A stretch of 64,000 bases of DNA from Novipirellula aureliae (GCF_007860185.1 NZ_SJPY01000002.1:186001-250000), one strand, 5' to 3'. Shown: positions 37,193 through 47,193, numbered from the stretch's first letter. Notes: a model not told the origin generated them from the letters alone. Made by a program: numbers and translations.

Positions 37193-37951
37193 ATGGAATT
37201 GTCTATTTCTGTTGACCTGAAGGGTCAGGTTGCCATTGTGACCGGAGCGTCGCAAGGGCTTGGTAAAGCCGTTGCCGTGGCGCTCGGGCAGAACGGCGCC
37301 CACGTCGTTTGCTGTGCCCGCAACGCCGAAAAGCTAGCCGCGACGGTGAGCGAGATCGAAGCCGCGGGCGGATCTGCCGAGGCCCTGTCGGTCGACGTGA
37401 CCGACCGCCAAGCGGCTGCCGATGCGATCAAAGACACGCACAAGAAGCATGGTCGGCTCGATATCTTGGTAAACAACGCCGGGATCACTCGCGATAAGCT
37501 GATGCGCGGCATGTCGGACGAAGAATGGGACGATGTCATTGCCACCAACTTGACAAGCTGTTTCGTTTGCTGCCGTGCCGCCGCAGGCGTGATGCGAAAA
37601 GCCAAATATGGCCGGATCATCAACATGGCCAGCATTTCGGGTCTGATCGGCAACCCGGGACAAGCCAACTATTCGGCGAGCAAGGCGGGCATGATCGGCA
37701 TGACGCGAACGATGAGCAAGGAGTTGGTCAACCGCGGGGTCACGGTCAACGCGGTCGCGCCTGGGTTTATCGCCAGCGAAATGACCCAAGAGCTCGGCGA
37801 CGTTGTTTTGGAAGAAGTCAAAAAGCGGATTCCTGCGAAACGAGTGGGTGAACCAGAGGACGTCGCGGCGGCCGTGCTTTTCCTGGCGTCAAAGGACGCG
37901 GGCTATGTCTCCGGCCAAACGATCGTCGTCGATGGTGGAATGACGGGCTAA
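37193..37951 (+). CDS. fabG: 3-oxoacyl-ACP reductase
   Basis: 252 residues of a short-chain dehydrogenase: NADPH site VTGASQGLGKAVA, NNAGITRDKLM, catalytic Ser in MASISGLIGNPGQ, Tyr-Lys in YSASKAG, and the C-terminal SGQTIVVDGGM. Reduces beta-ketoacyl-ACP in fatty-acid elongation. I start at the ATG at 37193; an earlier ATG at 37145 lies in the hairpin repeat. Confidence 0.94.
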   Translation: MELSISVDLKGQVAIVTGASQGLGKAVAVALGQNGAHVVCCARNAEKLAATVSEIEAAGGSAEALSVDVTDRQAAADAIKDTHKKHGRLDILVNNAGITRDKLMRGMSDEEWDDVIATNLTSCFVCCRAAAGVMRKAKYGRIINMASISGLIGNPGQANYSASKAGMIGMTRTMSKELVNRGVTVNAVAPGFIASEMTQELGDVVLEEVKKRIPAKRVGEPEDVAAAVLFLASKDAGYVSGQTIVVDGGMTG

Positions 37952-38027
37952 ATACCGGTTTAGCCCCCTGAAAAGGCAATAACCGGGAAAAACAGACGAC
38001 TTCCGTTACATAAATCGATTCGGTGTA

Positions 38028-38057
38028 TTGACGGCATTTGTTGATTTGACCTATTCT
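38028..38057 (+). promoter_or_regulatory. Putative acpP promoter
   Basis: TTGACG at 38028-38033 and TATTCT at 38052-38057 with 18 bp between. It lies about 90 bp before acpP, fitting a separate strong promoter for the abundant carrier protein. Confidence 0.4.
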
Positions 38058-38143
38058 TTTGCCGAGCGAAAGATGTCCCATCTTTACAGAACTATCCTTC
38101 ACTTCCCTCTTACACATTTGCCTGAAATTCCCCGGAGATACCC

Positions 38144-38389
38144 ATGGCTAGCGTCGAAGAACGCGTTATCGATATTGTGGCTGAACAGCTTGGCGTCGAT
38201 AAAGACAAGATTACCCTCGAAACTTCGTTTGTGAACGATCTCGGTGCCGATTCGCTCGATACCGTCGAATTGGTCATGGAACTCGAAGAAGAGTTCGATA
38301 TCAGCATTCCCGATGAGGCAGCTGAAAAGATTCAAAAGGTCGGCGAGGCAGTCGACTTTATCGAAAGCTCAAAAGGCGAAGATGCCTAA
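38144..38389 (+). CDS. acpP: Acyl carrier protein
   Basis: 81 residues, acidic. The phosphopantetheine Ser is in [33 protein letters not shown] precedes the ATG, giving a GGAG ribosome site. Between fabG and fabF as usual. Confidence 0.96.
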   Translation: MASVEERVIDIVAEQLGVDKDKITLETSFVNDLGADSLDTVELVMELEEEFDISIPDEAAEKIQKVGEAVDFIESSKGEDA

Positions 38390-38593
38390 TCGGGCTGAAC
38401 GTTCGAGCACAGGATAACCGAAACAGGACGACCGAACTTTACAGTGGTCTTGTTGACGCTTTTGCCGCCAGCGAATGTTGAATTGCGTGCCAACCGACTC
38501 CTTTTGGTTGCTGTGGTTCACCCTTCAAAGGGCGGCATTTATTTTATCTACCAACCACACTTTTGTTTTTCGTTTTCTTGAAGGCCGGTTTAG

Positions 38594-39844
38594 ATGCAAA
38601 CGCGATCGGAACGTCGTGTCGTTATTACAGGCATGGGGGTGGTAACGCCTCTCGGGCTAGACGTTACTACTTTTTGGAATCGGCTGACCGCGGGCGAGTC
38701 GGGTGTCCATGAACTAACGCTACTCGACACAAGTCAATACAAAATTCATTTCGGCGGCGATATTCCCGAGTTCAATCTCGATGGCATTGTCGAACATCGT
38801 GAAGTCAAACGACTCGACCGGTTCACCCAGTTCGCGGTCCACGCCGGACATCAAGCGGTCGGTGATTCTGGTTTGGACTTCTCGGGACTCGATCGCTTCC
38901 GATGCGGTGTCATCATCGGTAGTGGCGTTGGTGGATTGGGCGAAATCGAAGCTCAGATCGAACGGATGATCAAGAAAGGGCCTGATCGCGTCAGCCCGTT
39001 TACCGTTCCTAAAATGATGCTCAACGCCGCCGGCGGAAACATCTCGATCACTTACGGCCTGCGTGGCCCTAACTACGCCGTTGCGACCGCTTGTGCAAGT
39101 GCTACCAACGCGATGGGCGATGCGATGCGAAGTATTCGGCTGGGCGAAACCGATGTCATGGTCACCGGCGGTAGCGAGGCGGCAATCACCCCGATGGGTC
39201 TAGCTGCATTTCAAAATATGAAAGCACTCTCCACACGCAACGACGAACCGACGCTTGCCAGTCGTCCGTTTGACGCCGATCGCGATGGCTTTGTGATGGG
39301 CGAAGGTGCCGGAGTTCTGGTCTTTGAAGAACTCCAGCATGCACTTGCTCGCGGTGCAAAGATTCATGCCGAAGTACTCGGTTATGGAACCACCAGCGAC
39401 GCGGGACACATCACGGCGCCCGATCCCAACGGATCCGGCGCATCGGCTGCGATGCAAGCAGCGATTGACGACGCAGGTATTGATCCGACGCAGGTCGATT
39501 ATGTCAATGCTCACGGCACCAGCACTCCGCTAGGTGACAAGGCAGAATCGCAAGCCATTAAGAACGTTTTTGGTGAACACGCCTACAAACTGTCGGTGAG
39601 TAGCACCAAGAGTTCGCTTGGCCATTCTCTCGGTGCAAGTGGTGGGATCGAAGCGGTTGTCGTTTGCAAAACGCTGCAGGAATCGTTGATTCCACCTACG
39701 ATCAACCTGACCAATCCCGACCCGAATTGCGATCTCGATTACACGCCGATCGAAGCCAAGCGGCGTGAGGTTCGAATTGCGATTAGTAATAGTTTCGGTT
39801 TCGGCGGGCACAACGCCTGTGTCGTCCTCAAAAAGTATGAGTAG
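38594..39844 (+). CDS. fabF: 3-oxoacyl-ACP synthase II
   Basis: 416 residues of a condensing enzyme: RRVVITGMGVVTPLG at the start, active Cys in VATACASATNA, His in NAHGTSTPLGD and in STKSSLGHSLGASG, and the end SFGFGGHNACVVL. Elongates acyl-ACP with malonyl-ACP. It closes the fab cluster, 204 bp after acpP; AAGGCC precedes the ATG. Confidence 0.95.
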   Translation: MQTRSERRVVITGMGVVTPLGLDVTTFWNRLTAGESGVHELTLLDTSQYKIHFGGDIPEFNLDGIVEHREVKRLDRFTQFAVHAGHQAVGDSGLDFSGLDRFRCGVIIGSGVGGLGEIEAQIERMIKKGPDRVSPFTVPKMMLNAAGGNISITYGLRGPNYAVATACASATNAMGDAMRSIRLGETDVMVTGGSEAAITPMGLAAFQNMKALSTRNDEPTLASRPFDADRDGFVMGEGAGVLVFEELQHALARGAKIHAEVLGYGTTSDAGHITAPDPNGSGASAAMQAAIDDAGIDPTQVDYVNAHGTSTPLGDKAESQAIKNVFGEHAYKLSVSSTKSSLGHSLGASGGIEAVVVCKTLQESLIPPTINLTNPDPNCDLDYTPIEAKRREVRIAISNSFGFGGHNACVVLKKYE

Positions 39845-39849
39845 ACTCG

Positions 39850-40716
39850 ATGACCAATGCCGCAAATGCCGCTTCGCTAGATCGGGCTGAATTTGTCGAG
39901 CAGGGGTATCTGTTTCAATTGCTACGAGAACGCATCGGTGAGCAGATGCCGATGCAGGATCTTCTCGAGCAACTTCGTTTTGAACTATTGGCAACGACCA
40001 AGTTGCCGATGGCGATCGATTTTCTGCTGACCGAACTGAAGCATTCCGGCGTGATGGCTCCGGCAATGCAGCGGCTAAGCCACTACTTCACTAGTTTTCA
40101 AACCTACTTGATGCAGGAATCCGAGAGCGATACGGGGCGTTTCGACACTTCAACCGCCTTGATGGTTTTAGAAGCCGACGCAAAATACCGGGCCGCTGGC
40201 GCGACTCCCGCCGGAATGTTCCTCTATCAATTCGAAGCCCTCTGTCGAAACCGCTTGAATTACGACAAAGGCTTAACGGCGATGAGCTTCGATCCAATCT
40301 ACGATTCGGTTTGGGCGAAATGGATCCTGATGCTAAGGGCTCAAATTGGACTGATTGAGCTTGCGGATTTATTGTTCTTGGCGAGCGACGAATACAAACG
40401 CCGTTTGATCGAGGCGAATCAGCCAACCGAAGAGAAAGAGCCGTTTTTGTTTGGCGAGCGAGAGGGGCGAATCGCCTTCGGAAACCGGCGTAAAGAGCCA
40501 CTGTATCTATTTGCCGCGATGCAGCGACACCTGGGCTATCCAGCCGTCCCACGACCTGCCCCTCCCAACAAAGAGAATGAGCTCATCCCGCAAATGGCCC
40601 GCCGGATCGAACGACTTGAAGCTCGCATCAAACTGCTCGAAGAAGAACAGCGATCGGGAGTCGATATCACCAAGTTCTACGAAGCGAACAAAAACAAAAT
40701 CAAGTTGCCGGATTAG
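39850..40716 (+). CDS. Conserved protein of unknown function
   Basis: 288 residues, five bases after the fabF stop, so probably cotranscribed. No signal peptide or membrane segment. Mostly helical, with a C-terminal coiled coil (MARRIERLEARIKLLEEEQ). I do not recognise a family; the link to fabF is only by position. Confidence 0.7.
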   Translation: MTNAANAASLDRAEFVEQGYLFQLLRERIGEQMPMQDLLEQLRFELLATTKLPMAIDFLLTELKHSGVMAPAMQRLSHYFTSFQTYLMQESESDTGRFDTSTALMVLEADAKYRAAGATPAGMFLYQFEALCRNRLNYDKGLTAMSFDPIYDSVWAKWILMLRAQIGLIELADLLFLASDEYKRRLIEANQPTEEKEPFLFGEREGRIAFGNRRKEPLYLFAAMQRHLGYPAVPRPAPPNKENELIPQMARRIERLEARIKLLEEEQRSGVDITKFYEANKNKIKLPD

Positions 40717-40748
40717 TGACTTGCCCTGGAGGAGCATCGCGGTTGCCG

Positions 40749-40805
40749 GTAGTGGATCTTGTTAAAGATCCCCACGTGCCGAGGATCCTTGACAAGATCC
40801 ACCAC
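40749..40805. repeat. GTAGTGGATCTT-family hairpin
   Basis: GTAGTGGATCTTGTTAAAGATCC pairs with GGATCCTTGACAAGATCCACCAC around a 10-bp loop. It lies between the convergent ends of the preceding gene and the UbiB-like gene, so it could end transcription from both sides, though without T-runs. Confidence 0.8.
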
Positions 40806-40815
40806 GCAAGGCGTC

Positions 40816-42513
40816 CTACTCATCTCGACTTCGCGTCAAATGACCGCTCCGATTGATCGCAATCAACAACCACATCATAACGGCAATACTGCCCACGATG
40901 CCAATCGCTCCGAGCAAGCTCAACCGCTCAATACCAAGGTAGGTTGCCTCTTGAAACAAGACCGGTGGCACGTTCATCGCCAACAGAACCGAAGAACCGA
41001 GGAACACGGCACTGGCCATCAGTCCGAGGACCATTCGGTTCACCGTCGGTCCGATGCGCTGATGCTCTAGAACCAACTTCATCTCGCCCCGGCGTGCTTG
41101 CTGGAGCAGCGTTAGCACTTCATCGGGCGCAACCTCAAAAAAATTCTCTGCTTCGAGATAGATCCTTCTTGCTTGTCGAATGCGGCGACGTGGACTCAAG
41201 CTACTAAGCATCGATTTCCGGACAAAGTCACGAACGATTTGCATGGAATCGAAACTCGCCCCCAACTCTCGTAGCGTCCCTTCGATCGAAATCAGCATCT
41301 TCAACAAAAGTGCCGATTGGTTGGGCAATTTAATGGCATGACGATGCAGAATCCCCGACAATTCATTGAGCGCATCGGTCAGATTGAAATCGCCCAGACT
41401 TTGGCGGCCAAACGTTCCCACGAATTCGGAAACGTCCACCGATAGGGCCGATTCGTTAAGCGTCGCGGGAGCTTCTCCGATGCGGCGAATCAAACGCGTC
41501 AAGCGATTCTGGTCTCCTTTTCCGACACAAATCATCATCTCTTCGATTGTCTCTCGAAGGTTTTCGTCGATCCGCCCGACCATCCCAAAATCCAAAATCC
41601 CCAATCGACCATCGCTAAGCAGTAGTAGGTTTCCGAGGTGTGGGTCCGCATGAAACAATCCCTCGTCGAAGATCATCGTCAAATAAACACTGGCAATCGT
41701 TTCCGATAACCTGGCGCAAATCGATGGGTCGGCATGCTTGTGAAGAAACACAGAGAGGGTCTCGCCGACCAGTTCGTCCATCACCAAAACCCGTTTGGTG
41801 CATAAGCCGTTTACCGGCTTAGGGATCACGACTTCGTCATTGCGGTGGGCAAGCATCTCAGCAAAGAACTCAAGGTTTTGACGCTCGCGGCCAAAGTCGA
41901 GTTCGCGGCGAAGCATCGTCGACAATTGGTTCGCCATCTGGCATGGCCCCCATGCGGCAAAGGCTTCGACATGTTCTGCCAACTGCGCGACGCCCGCCAA
42001 AACCTCCGTATCTTGCCGCATCGTTTTCTCGATATCCGCACGCATGACTTTTATGACCACTTGCCGCCCATCATTGAGCGTCGCCCGGTGGACTTGTCCG
42101 ATCGAGGCAGTCGCTAATGCTGTGGGGTCGATAAACTGAAAGTGTTCAAGGTAATCGTCGCCCAGTTCATGGGCCAATGTCGCACGAACCTTCTCAATCG
42201 GATCGGGGGCGACGTTTGCCCGTAGTTGCTTTAGCTCTTGCCCCAATTCGGGACCGACCAAATCAGGACGTGCAGCCAGGATTTGGCCAAATTTGATGAA
42301 AGTCGGCCCGAGATCCGTCAGCGCCATGCGGATGCGTTGCTCACGCGAATACTGAGAAAGCGGTATCCCTCGCGCGTCCTTGATGCGGTCTCGAAACGGC
42401 AGCTTCTGAAATTGACTCATCCAATCCGCCAATCCGTACCGCCGCAGCACCGCGAGAATCTCTCGCCAGCGTTTCAGGTTTCGGTACAGTTGAGGAATCG
42501 CCGTGATCTTCAT
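40816..42513 (-). CDS. UbiB/ABC1-family atypical kinase
   Basis: 565 residues. Family motifs: RIRMALTDLGPTFIKFGQILAARPDLV (KxGQ motif), ATASIGQVHRATLNDGRQVVIKVMR with the ATP-site Lys (Ala-rich loop), and FHADPHLGNLLLLSDGRLGILDFGMVG for catalysis. Two C-terminal membrane segments (MVLGLMASAVFLGSSVLLAM and LLGAIGIVGSIAVMMWLLIAI). Members support ubiquinone or other isoprenoid-lipid synthesis; planctomycetes make menaquinone, so the exact role here is open. Confidence 0.85.
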   Translation of the reverse strand: MKITAIPQLYRNLKRWREILAVLRRYGLADWMSQFQKLPFRDRIKDARGIPLSQYSREQRIRMALTDLGPTFIKFGQILAARPDLVGPELGQELKQLRANVAPDPIEKVRATLAHELGDDYLEHFQFIDPTALATASIGQVHRATLNDGRQVVIKVMRADIEKTMRQDTEVLAGVAQLAEHVEAFAAWGPCQMANQLSTMLRRELDFGRERQNLEFFAEMLAHRNDEVVIPKPVNGLCTKRVLVMDELVGETLSVFLHKHADPSICARLSETIASVYLTMIFDEGLFHADPHLGNLLLLSDGRLGILDFGMVGRIDENLRETIEEMMICVGKGDQNRLTRLIRRIGEAPATLNESALSVDVSEFVGTFGRQSLGDFNLTDALNELSGILHRHAIKLPNQSALLLKMLISIEGTLRELGASFDSMQIVRDFVRKSMLSSLSPRRRIRQARRIYLEAENFFEVAPDEVLTLLQQARRGEMKLVLEHQRIGPTVNRMVLGLMASAVFLGSSVLLAMNVPPVLFQEATYLGIERLSLLGAIGIVGSIAVMMWLLIAINRSGHLTRSRDE

Positions 42514-42523
42514 AAGCCGATTG

Positions 42524-42640
42524 TAGTTGGGAGTTGGGAGTTGGGAGTTGGGAGTTGGGAGTTGGGAGCTGGGAGCTGGGAGCTGGGAGCAGCGGACTAC
42601 GGACTACGGACTACGGACTACGGACTACGGACTACGGACT
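42524..42640. repeat. Two abutting 7-bp microsatellites
   Basis: About nine units of GTTGGGA/GCTGGGA are followed by about seven units of GACTACG. The second tract enters the 3' end of bpt: its last two codons and stop come from the repeat. Length changes here would alter the bpt C-terminus or stop. Confidence 0.9.
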
Positions 42641-43369
42641 ATCTACCCAAACGTCGTCGAGCAATCGTTGCTGGGGCTTGAAACGCGCCTTGTAGTTCAA
42701 GTGTGGATTTACAGCGACATACATACCCAAATAGACGAACTGGCGTCCGCTTTTCCGAGCCCACTCCACCTGCTTTAAAACGGCATAGGTGCCCAGACTA
42801 AATCGGCTCTCCGATGGATCAAAATGGGTGTAGACCGCTGACGTGCTCTCGCGGCCCACATCGAAAACAGAGATCGCAACCAAATTGCCGTCTCGATAGA
42901 TCGAAAGTTCGAGGGTATCACAGCAGGTATCGCATAGAAACGAAAGATATTCGGATGCATCGATCGGTTCGTCTCGCTGCCCTAAGCCTCTTTGAAGTCG
43001 ATGCTCATTGAACATTTTGAGGCGTTGTTCATCCCCACTGGGAGCGTTCAGGCAACACACCAAATCTCGATCTCCACGCTGCATTACCCGGCGCAGCGAC
43101 TTCGTCAAACGAAAATCGGCTACTTTCAATCGAGTCGGTTTGCACTCGTTACAGGACGGACACTCCGTGCGGTAAACAAAATTACCACTTCGCCGGAAAC
43201 CCAACGCCAGCATTCGATCGGTGATCTCGGGAGTCACGTTGCCGATCGGCAAACGTAGCGGTGTCCGAGCGGTCTCATCCGGTATGTAGGGACAGGTTTG
43301 AAGCTGATCTTGGATCACCACCAAACGACATGTGTCATCGGGTAATCGCAACTCGTTGGGGCGACTCAT
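42632..43369 (-). CDS. bpt: Aspartate/glutamate leucyltransferase (Bpt/ATE family)
   Basis: 245 residues. Transfers leucine from Leu-tRNA to N-terminal Asp/Glu, marking proteins for ClpSAP degradation. Motifs: [44 protein letters not shown] and the GNAT-like [20 protein letters not shown] at the end. Length and motifs are normal. The C-terminus VDSP and its stop lie in the microsatellite. Confidence 0.9.
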   Translation of the reverse strand: MSRPNELRLPDDTCRLVVIQDQLQTCPYIPDETARTPLRLPIGNVTPEITDRMLALGFRRSGNFVYRTECPSCNECKPTRLKVADFRLTKSLRRVMQRGDRDLVCCLNAPSGDEQRLKMFNEHRLQRGLGQRDEPIDASEYLSFLCDTCCDTLELSIYRDGNLVAISVFDVGRESTSAVYTHFDPSESRFSLGTYAVLKQVEWARKSGRQFVYLGMYVAVNPHLNYKARFKPQQRLLDDVWVDSP

Positions 43370-43435
43370 CGCGTTTACCGTACGAGGTACTTGAAATGGA
43401 TGCCCGTATTATACCGATGTCGATGCGGATTTAGG

Positions 43436-43490
43436 GTAGTGGATCTTGTTAAAGATCCAAGCACATAGGATCTTTAACAAGATCCACTAC
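43436..43490. repeat. GTAGTGGATCTT-family hairpin (perfect arms)
   Basis: GTAGTGGATCTTGTTAAAGATCC and its exact reverse complement flank a 9-bp loop. It sits upstream of bpt and downstream of the DUF1598 gene, both on the minus strand. Confidence 0.85.
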
Positions 43491-43520
43491 CTTAACCCAA
43501 ACTTATAAATTCAGCAGACC

Positions 43521-44885
43521 CTAGTCCCACCACCATTGGCCATCTTTCAGATGCGTTGGTCCTGCTTCGGACTTTGTTTGAACGACTTTCCCATCGGTAT
43601 CCTTGTTGACATGCTCGTCTTTTAGAGCCAAGCGAGGCTGCATGTGGACGCCCCCACCGAGTGGTGTCATCAACGTATTTCCTCTCCAAATCGCGTTCAC
43701 AGCGGTTTCCACCTGTTCGGGTGCTGTGTAGGTTTGGACCGGCACTTTCGATTCATCTAACAAAACCGGCATCGCCCACTCTGCCTGACCATAAAAATCC
43801 TGCTCTTGGATGTAGGCTGCTGCGACGGCGACATCGATCAATTGAGCGAGCTCTGCGTAAATCCGAACCCTTTCAGCAACCTTCGAATAGGACTTCGTAA
43901 AGTCGTTACAAAACGCCGCGCTCGCGTAGTTCGGTTTCCCAACGGCTCGCGTGCGAACACCGTTGACCACCCGCTCGTTTTCACCGACGAGTTCGACGCC
44001 ACGCTCATTAATCTTCATTGCCAATCCATCTTCGCTGACCGAAATCGCATCATAGTTGGGCTGGAAATACCAACGCGTTAGAGCACTCGCAGCGATCGTG
44101 TGGGGGTTTGCTCGCTCAACATAGCTGCGGACACCCGGGACTTGTTCGAGCCCGATGCCGACCAGCTTCATTCGATAATCCGCCTCGACCAATACACGAG
44201 CGAAGTGGGTCGAGTTGGGGACGCCTTGAATCGTTACCGTTTGCAGCCCGAGATTATTCTTGAGTCCCATCGCAACGCGTTGTGTGTCACCTCGTTGAGC
44301 TTGACCGCCAAAGGAGGCCAAGTACTGCTGCATCCGCTGCAGTCCCTCAGGCGTCGGATCAATCGAAACGCTAATGATCGGCGTCGGTTTTGAATTCGGT
44401 GCATAGGCACGAAGGGCTGTCACCATGTCTTCGAGTAGTAGGCTCGGGCGACCGCTGCGAATGCCAACATAGCGGTCCGTTGGATCGGCGAAGAATCCTT
44501 CAGCCGGCCCTGCGATCACAATGTCTTTGGTATCAGGGTAGTAGAAGATGTAGTCGATCGAGGTCAAACCAGCCATAGCCTTCATCTCTTCGGGAATGGT
44601 GTTTCCCGCATCAAGCTGCTCGGCAAGTGCCGCTTCGAGCCGATTGAGCGAGACTTTTCGCAGCTTACTCGGCTGCATGATTTCGCTATCTGCTCGCATT
44701 CTCGCCTCGGCGAATCGCTGTTGGGCCAGTCGAGGATCGAATTGCCGAACCTTCAAGACACCTTGTGCGTCGACGTCAACACCCGCAATTGGCTGGCCAA
44801 ACGTTTGGGCCGACGCTGTGCGAACCGTCACGGTCATCACAAGGAACAGAGAGAACAGGAGTAGAAAACGAGTCGTTTTTTTCAT
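43521..44885 (-). CDS. Secreted DUF1598-type protein
   Basis: 454 residues from the ATG at 44885, starting MKKTTRFLLLFSLFLVMTVTVRTASAQ, a clean signal peptide. The region GLTSIDYIFYYPDTKDIVIAGPAEGFFADPTDRYVGIRSGRPSLLLEDMV is the part I associate with planctomycete DUF1598. Function unknown. The start at 44897 adds only four residues. Confidence 0.7.
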   Translation of the reverse strand: MKKTTRFLLLFSLFLVMTVTVRTASAQTFGQPIAGVDVDAQGVLKVRQFDPRLAQQRFAEARMRADSEIMQPSKLRKVSLNRLEAALAEQLDAGNTIPEEMKAMAGLTSIDYIFYYPDTKDIVIAGPAEGFFADPTDRYVGIRSGRPSLLLEDMVTALRAYAPNSKPTPIISVSIDPTPEGLQRMQQYLASFGGQAQRGDTQRVAMGLKNNLGLQTVTIQGVPNSTHFARVLVEADYRMKLVGIGLEQVPGVRSYVERANPHTIAASALTRWYFQPNYDAISVSEDGLAMKINERGVELVGENERVVNGVRTRAVGKPNYASAAFCNDFTKSYSKVAERVRIYAELAQLIDVAVAAAYIQEQDFYGQAEWAMPVLLDESKVPVQTYTAPEQVETAVNAIWRGNTLMTPLGGGVHMQPRLALKDEHVNKDTDGKVVQTKSEAGPTHLKDGQWWWD

Positions 44886-45061
44886 CAGTCGGCCCATGGG
44901 CTTCGTTGGCGATTGAGGGAAATCGTGGCGGGAGCGTCGCTGCCGCTTTATTACAGAGAATAATCACCCACAAAGCGTTCATCAACAAACGAAACGAGCA
45001 AAGCGAGAGAAAGTGGGTGTTTTAGGACGCCAATCACGATTTTGTCGAAGGAAACGACAAT

Positions 45062-45567
45062 AGTAGCCGAGTCTCTCCGAGACTCGTTCACCAATAATCA
45101 AACATTTTCACCGAAAGAAGCACACCAGTAGCCGAGTCTCTCCGAGACTCGTTCACCAACAAACAAACATTTTCACCGAAAGAAGCACACCAGTAGCCGA
45201 GTCTCTCCGAGACTCGTTCACCAACAAACAAACATTTTCACCGAAAAAAGCACACCAGTAGCCGAGTCTCTCCGAGACTCGTTCACCAATAAACAAACAT
45301 TTTCACCGAAAAAAGCTCACCAGTAGCCGAGTCTCTCCGAGACTCGTTCACCAATAAACAAACATTTTCGCCGAAAAAAGCACACCAGTAGCCGAGTCTC
45401 TCCGAGACTCGTTCACCACTAAACAAACATTTTCACCGAAAGAAGCACACCAGTAGCCGAGTCTCTCCGAGACTCGTTCACCAACAAACAAACATTTTCG
45501 CCGAAAGAAGCACACCAGTAGCCGAGTCTCTCCGAGACTCGTTCACCAATAAACAAACATTTTCGCG
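45062..45567. repeat. 65-bp tandem repeat, eight units, each with a hairpin
   Basis: Units start at 45062, 45127, 45192, 45257, 45322, 45387, 45452 and 45517, always 65 bp apart; the last is partial. Each carries CGAGTCTC-TCC-GAGACTCG, a perfect 8-bp stem, then AT-rich spacer sequence. Units differ at only a few positions (CACC/CGCC, AAAGAAG/AAAAAAG). No believable ORF and no variable spacers. Confidence 0.95.
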
Positions 45568-45996
45568 GAGTGTACCGATCCGGACGCAGGGGCAGCTGGA
45601 GTCGCAGCCTTGTTTTCAGGCTCCACCGCAGAATGAGTGGGTTCGGCTCGTGCCAGGTAAGGTTTTGAAAGCATGGCAGGGCAAAAAGAATATTCATCTA
45701 GAAATTTCAACCCATTGGGTCGTTAGAAAGGATACGATCTAGTTGCCCAGCCAAACGGAGGTGGTCTCGAATAGCGTGGACTCAAGAAAAACGGAGAGAG
45801 TTTCACAGGGGTGTTTTTCCTGCTTCCGTCCGGCATATCTGGGCGGAGCAAGAGGTGGCAGCTACCATGAACGCAAAATCCCACGCTCGCCCCATCCCAA
45901 GAGGGGCATGGAACGGACCGTTATTGATTCAGCTGGAGTCAAAAGAACGCAGGCCACTTCTTTGAGGAGCTTGAATTGCGGCTTGGCAAAACCGCC
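45568..45996. other. Intergenic, possible coding remnant
   Basis: 429 bp. One plus-strand frame reads PQNEWVRLVPGKVLKAWQGK and stops near 45740 without a start, perhaps the tail of a lost gene. No family recognised. A GGCAGGGC motif lies at about 45677. Confidence 0.3.
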
Positions 45997-46365
45997 TTAA
46001 GTCTCATTGCACTCGGGTTTACTAGACATCCGGCGTTGTGTCGATTGCTTGACAATCCGGCGTTTTTCCAACTCACTCGCGCTCGACCAGCGACCAATTT
46101 CACGACCGCTGCGGTAGCATCCAGTACAAATCTGGTTGGCATTCAACGCGCACTCGCCTACACAAGGCGACGGCGTTGCTTCTGTTTTCGGATCCGCTTC
46201 TCGCAAAATCGTTTCAGCCTTGGTTATTGGACTCAAAATACGCTCTCCAAGTTCTCCGCTGGAGGCACCGTTATACGGAGCAATACCCTTGCAGGGCAGG
46301 GGAACAGGCCAGACAATCGGCGTTCTTGGTGAAACGGCCAACCATTCGACTTGCCCAGATCGCAA
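45997..46365 (-). CDS. DUF1289-type small Cys-rich protein
   Basis: 122 residues. The C-terminal half has the family pattern PSPCVGECALNANQICTGCYRSGREIGRW followed by a Glu/Arg helix. The four Cys probably bind metal. The first 50 residues are not typical and may not be translated; no better start was found. Divergent from kdsB, with start sites seven bases apart. Confidence 0.6.
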   Translation of the reverse strand: MRSGQVEWLAVSPRTPIVWPVPLPCKGIAPYNGASSGELGERILSPITKAETILREADPKTEATPSPCVGECALNANQICTGCYRSGREIGRWSSASELEKRRIVKQSTQRRMSSKPECNET

Positions 46366-46371
46366 CCCAAT

Positions 46372-47193
46372 ATGAACAATCGCTGCATGATCGTGATCCC
46401 CGCGCGTTTGGGATCGACTCGATTTTCAGAAAAACTGCTGCGTCGGGCAGGAAACAAATCCGTTTTGCAGTATACGTTTGAAGCGGCAAAATTGGCGAAA
46501 GCGGCCGAACAGGTTGTGATTGCCGTCGATGATGCAAAACTATTTGAAGAAGCGAGTCGGTTTGGTGGGCATGCGGTAATGACGAGCGTGGACTGCCCAA
46601 GTGGCACCGACCGGATCGCCGAAGTCGCCAACACTTTCCCCGACATCGGCATCTTCGTCAACGTTCAAGGTGACGAACCCGAGATTGATCCAGCGACCAT
46701 CGATTTGGTTACCCGCACTCTGATCCACAATCCCTGGGCCGACATCGCCACCGTTGCCGCCCCGATTCGCGAAGCAGATCGGCTCGACGATCCAAATTGT
46801 GTAAAAGTCGTCGTCGCGGGCGTTCCAAAATCAGCGGACCAAGCCGATGAGCTGAGACCCGCCGACGCGATAGCGAACGGGACAGGGCAGGGCAGGGCGG
46901 TTTACTTTAGTCGCTCGTCGGTGCCTCATCTTCGAGGCGGTGTGACCGAGCAAGCCCTTACGTCGGAGCCTCCATTGTTTTGGCATCACCTCGGCCTCTA
47001 TGCCTACCGGCGGGAATTTTTGCAGTGGTTCTCCAATCAACCACCGAGTGTCCTTGAGCAAACCGAACGACTCGAACAACTACGCGCGATCGAAGCTGGG
47101 AAACAAATCGTTATCGCGCGAGTCGAATCCGCTGTCGCCGGAATCGATACGCAAGAAGATTTCGAAGCTTTCAAAAAACGAGTTCGAGCCTGA
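46372..47193 (+). CDS. kdsB: 3-deoxy-manno-octulosonate cytidylyltransferase
   Basis: 273 residues. Activates Kdo with CTP for lipopolysaccharide. Motifs: MIVIPARLGSTRFSEKLLRRAGNKSVLQY, VNVQGDEPEIDPATIDLV (metal Asp) and AVYFSRSSVPHLRG. The end ETPEQAE-type segment LEQTERLEQLRAIEAGKQI and GIDTQEDFEAF is intact. The GGGCAGGGCAGGGCGG motif (46881-46900) encodes GQGRAV before YFSRS. The ATG at 46387 is also possible. Confidence 0.93.
   Translation: MNNRCMIVIPARLGSTRFSEKLLRRAGNKSVLQYTFEAAKLAKAAEQVVIAVDDAKLFEEASRFGGHAVMTSVDCPSGTDRIAEVANTFPDIGIFVNVQGDEPEIDPATIDLVTRTLIHNPWADIATVAAPIREADRLDDPNCVKVVVAGVPKSADQADELRPADAIANGTGQGRAVYFSRSSVPHLRGGVTEQALTSEPPLFWHHLGLYAYRREFLQWFSNQPPSVLEQTERLEQLRAIEAGKQIVIARVESAVAGIDTQEDFEAFKKRVRA

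Noticed and set aside
37116-43490. GTAGTGGATCTT hairpins as standard terminators
   Set aside because: No T-run follows on either strand and one half copy lies at a stop codon; the sequence is too conserved for simple terminators.
45062-45567. A second CRISPR array
   Set aside because: The whole 65-bp unit is repeated, including the part that would be spacer, so there are no variable spacers.
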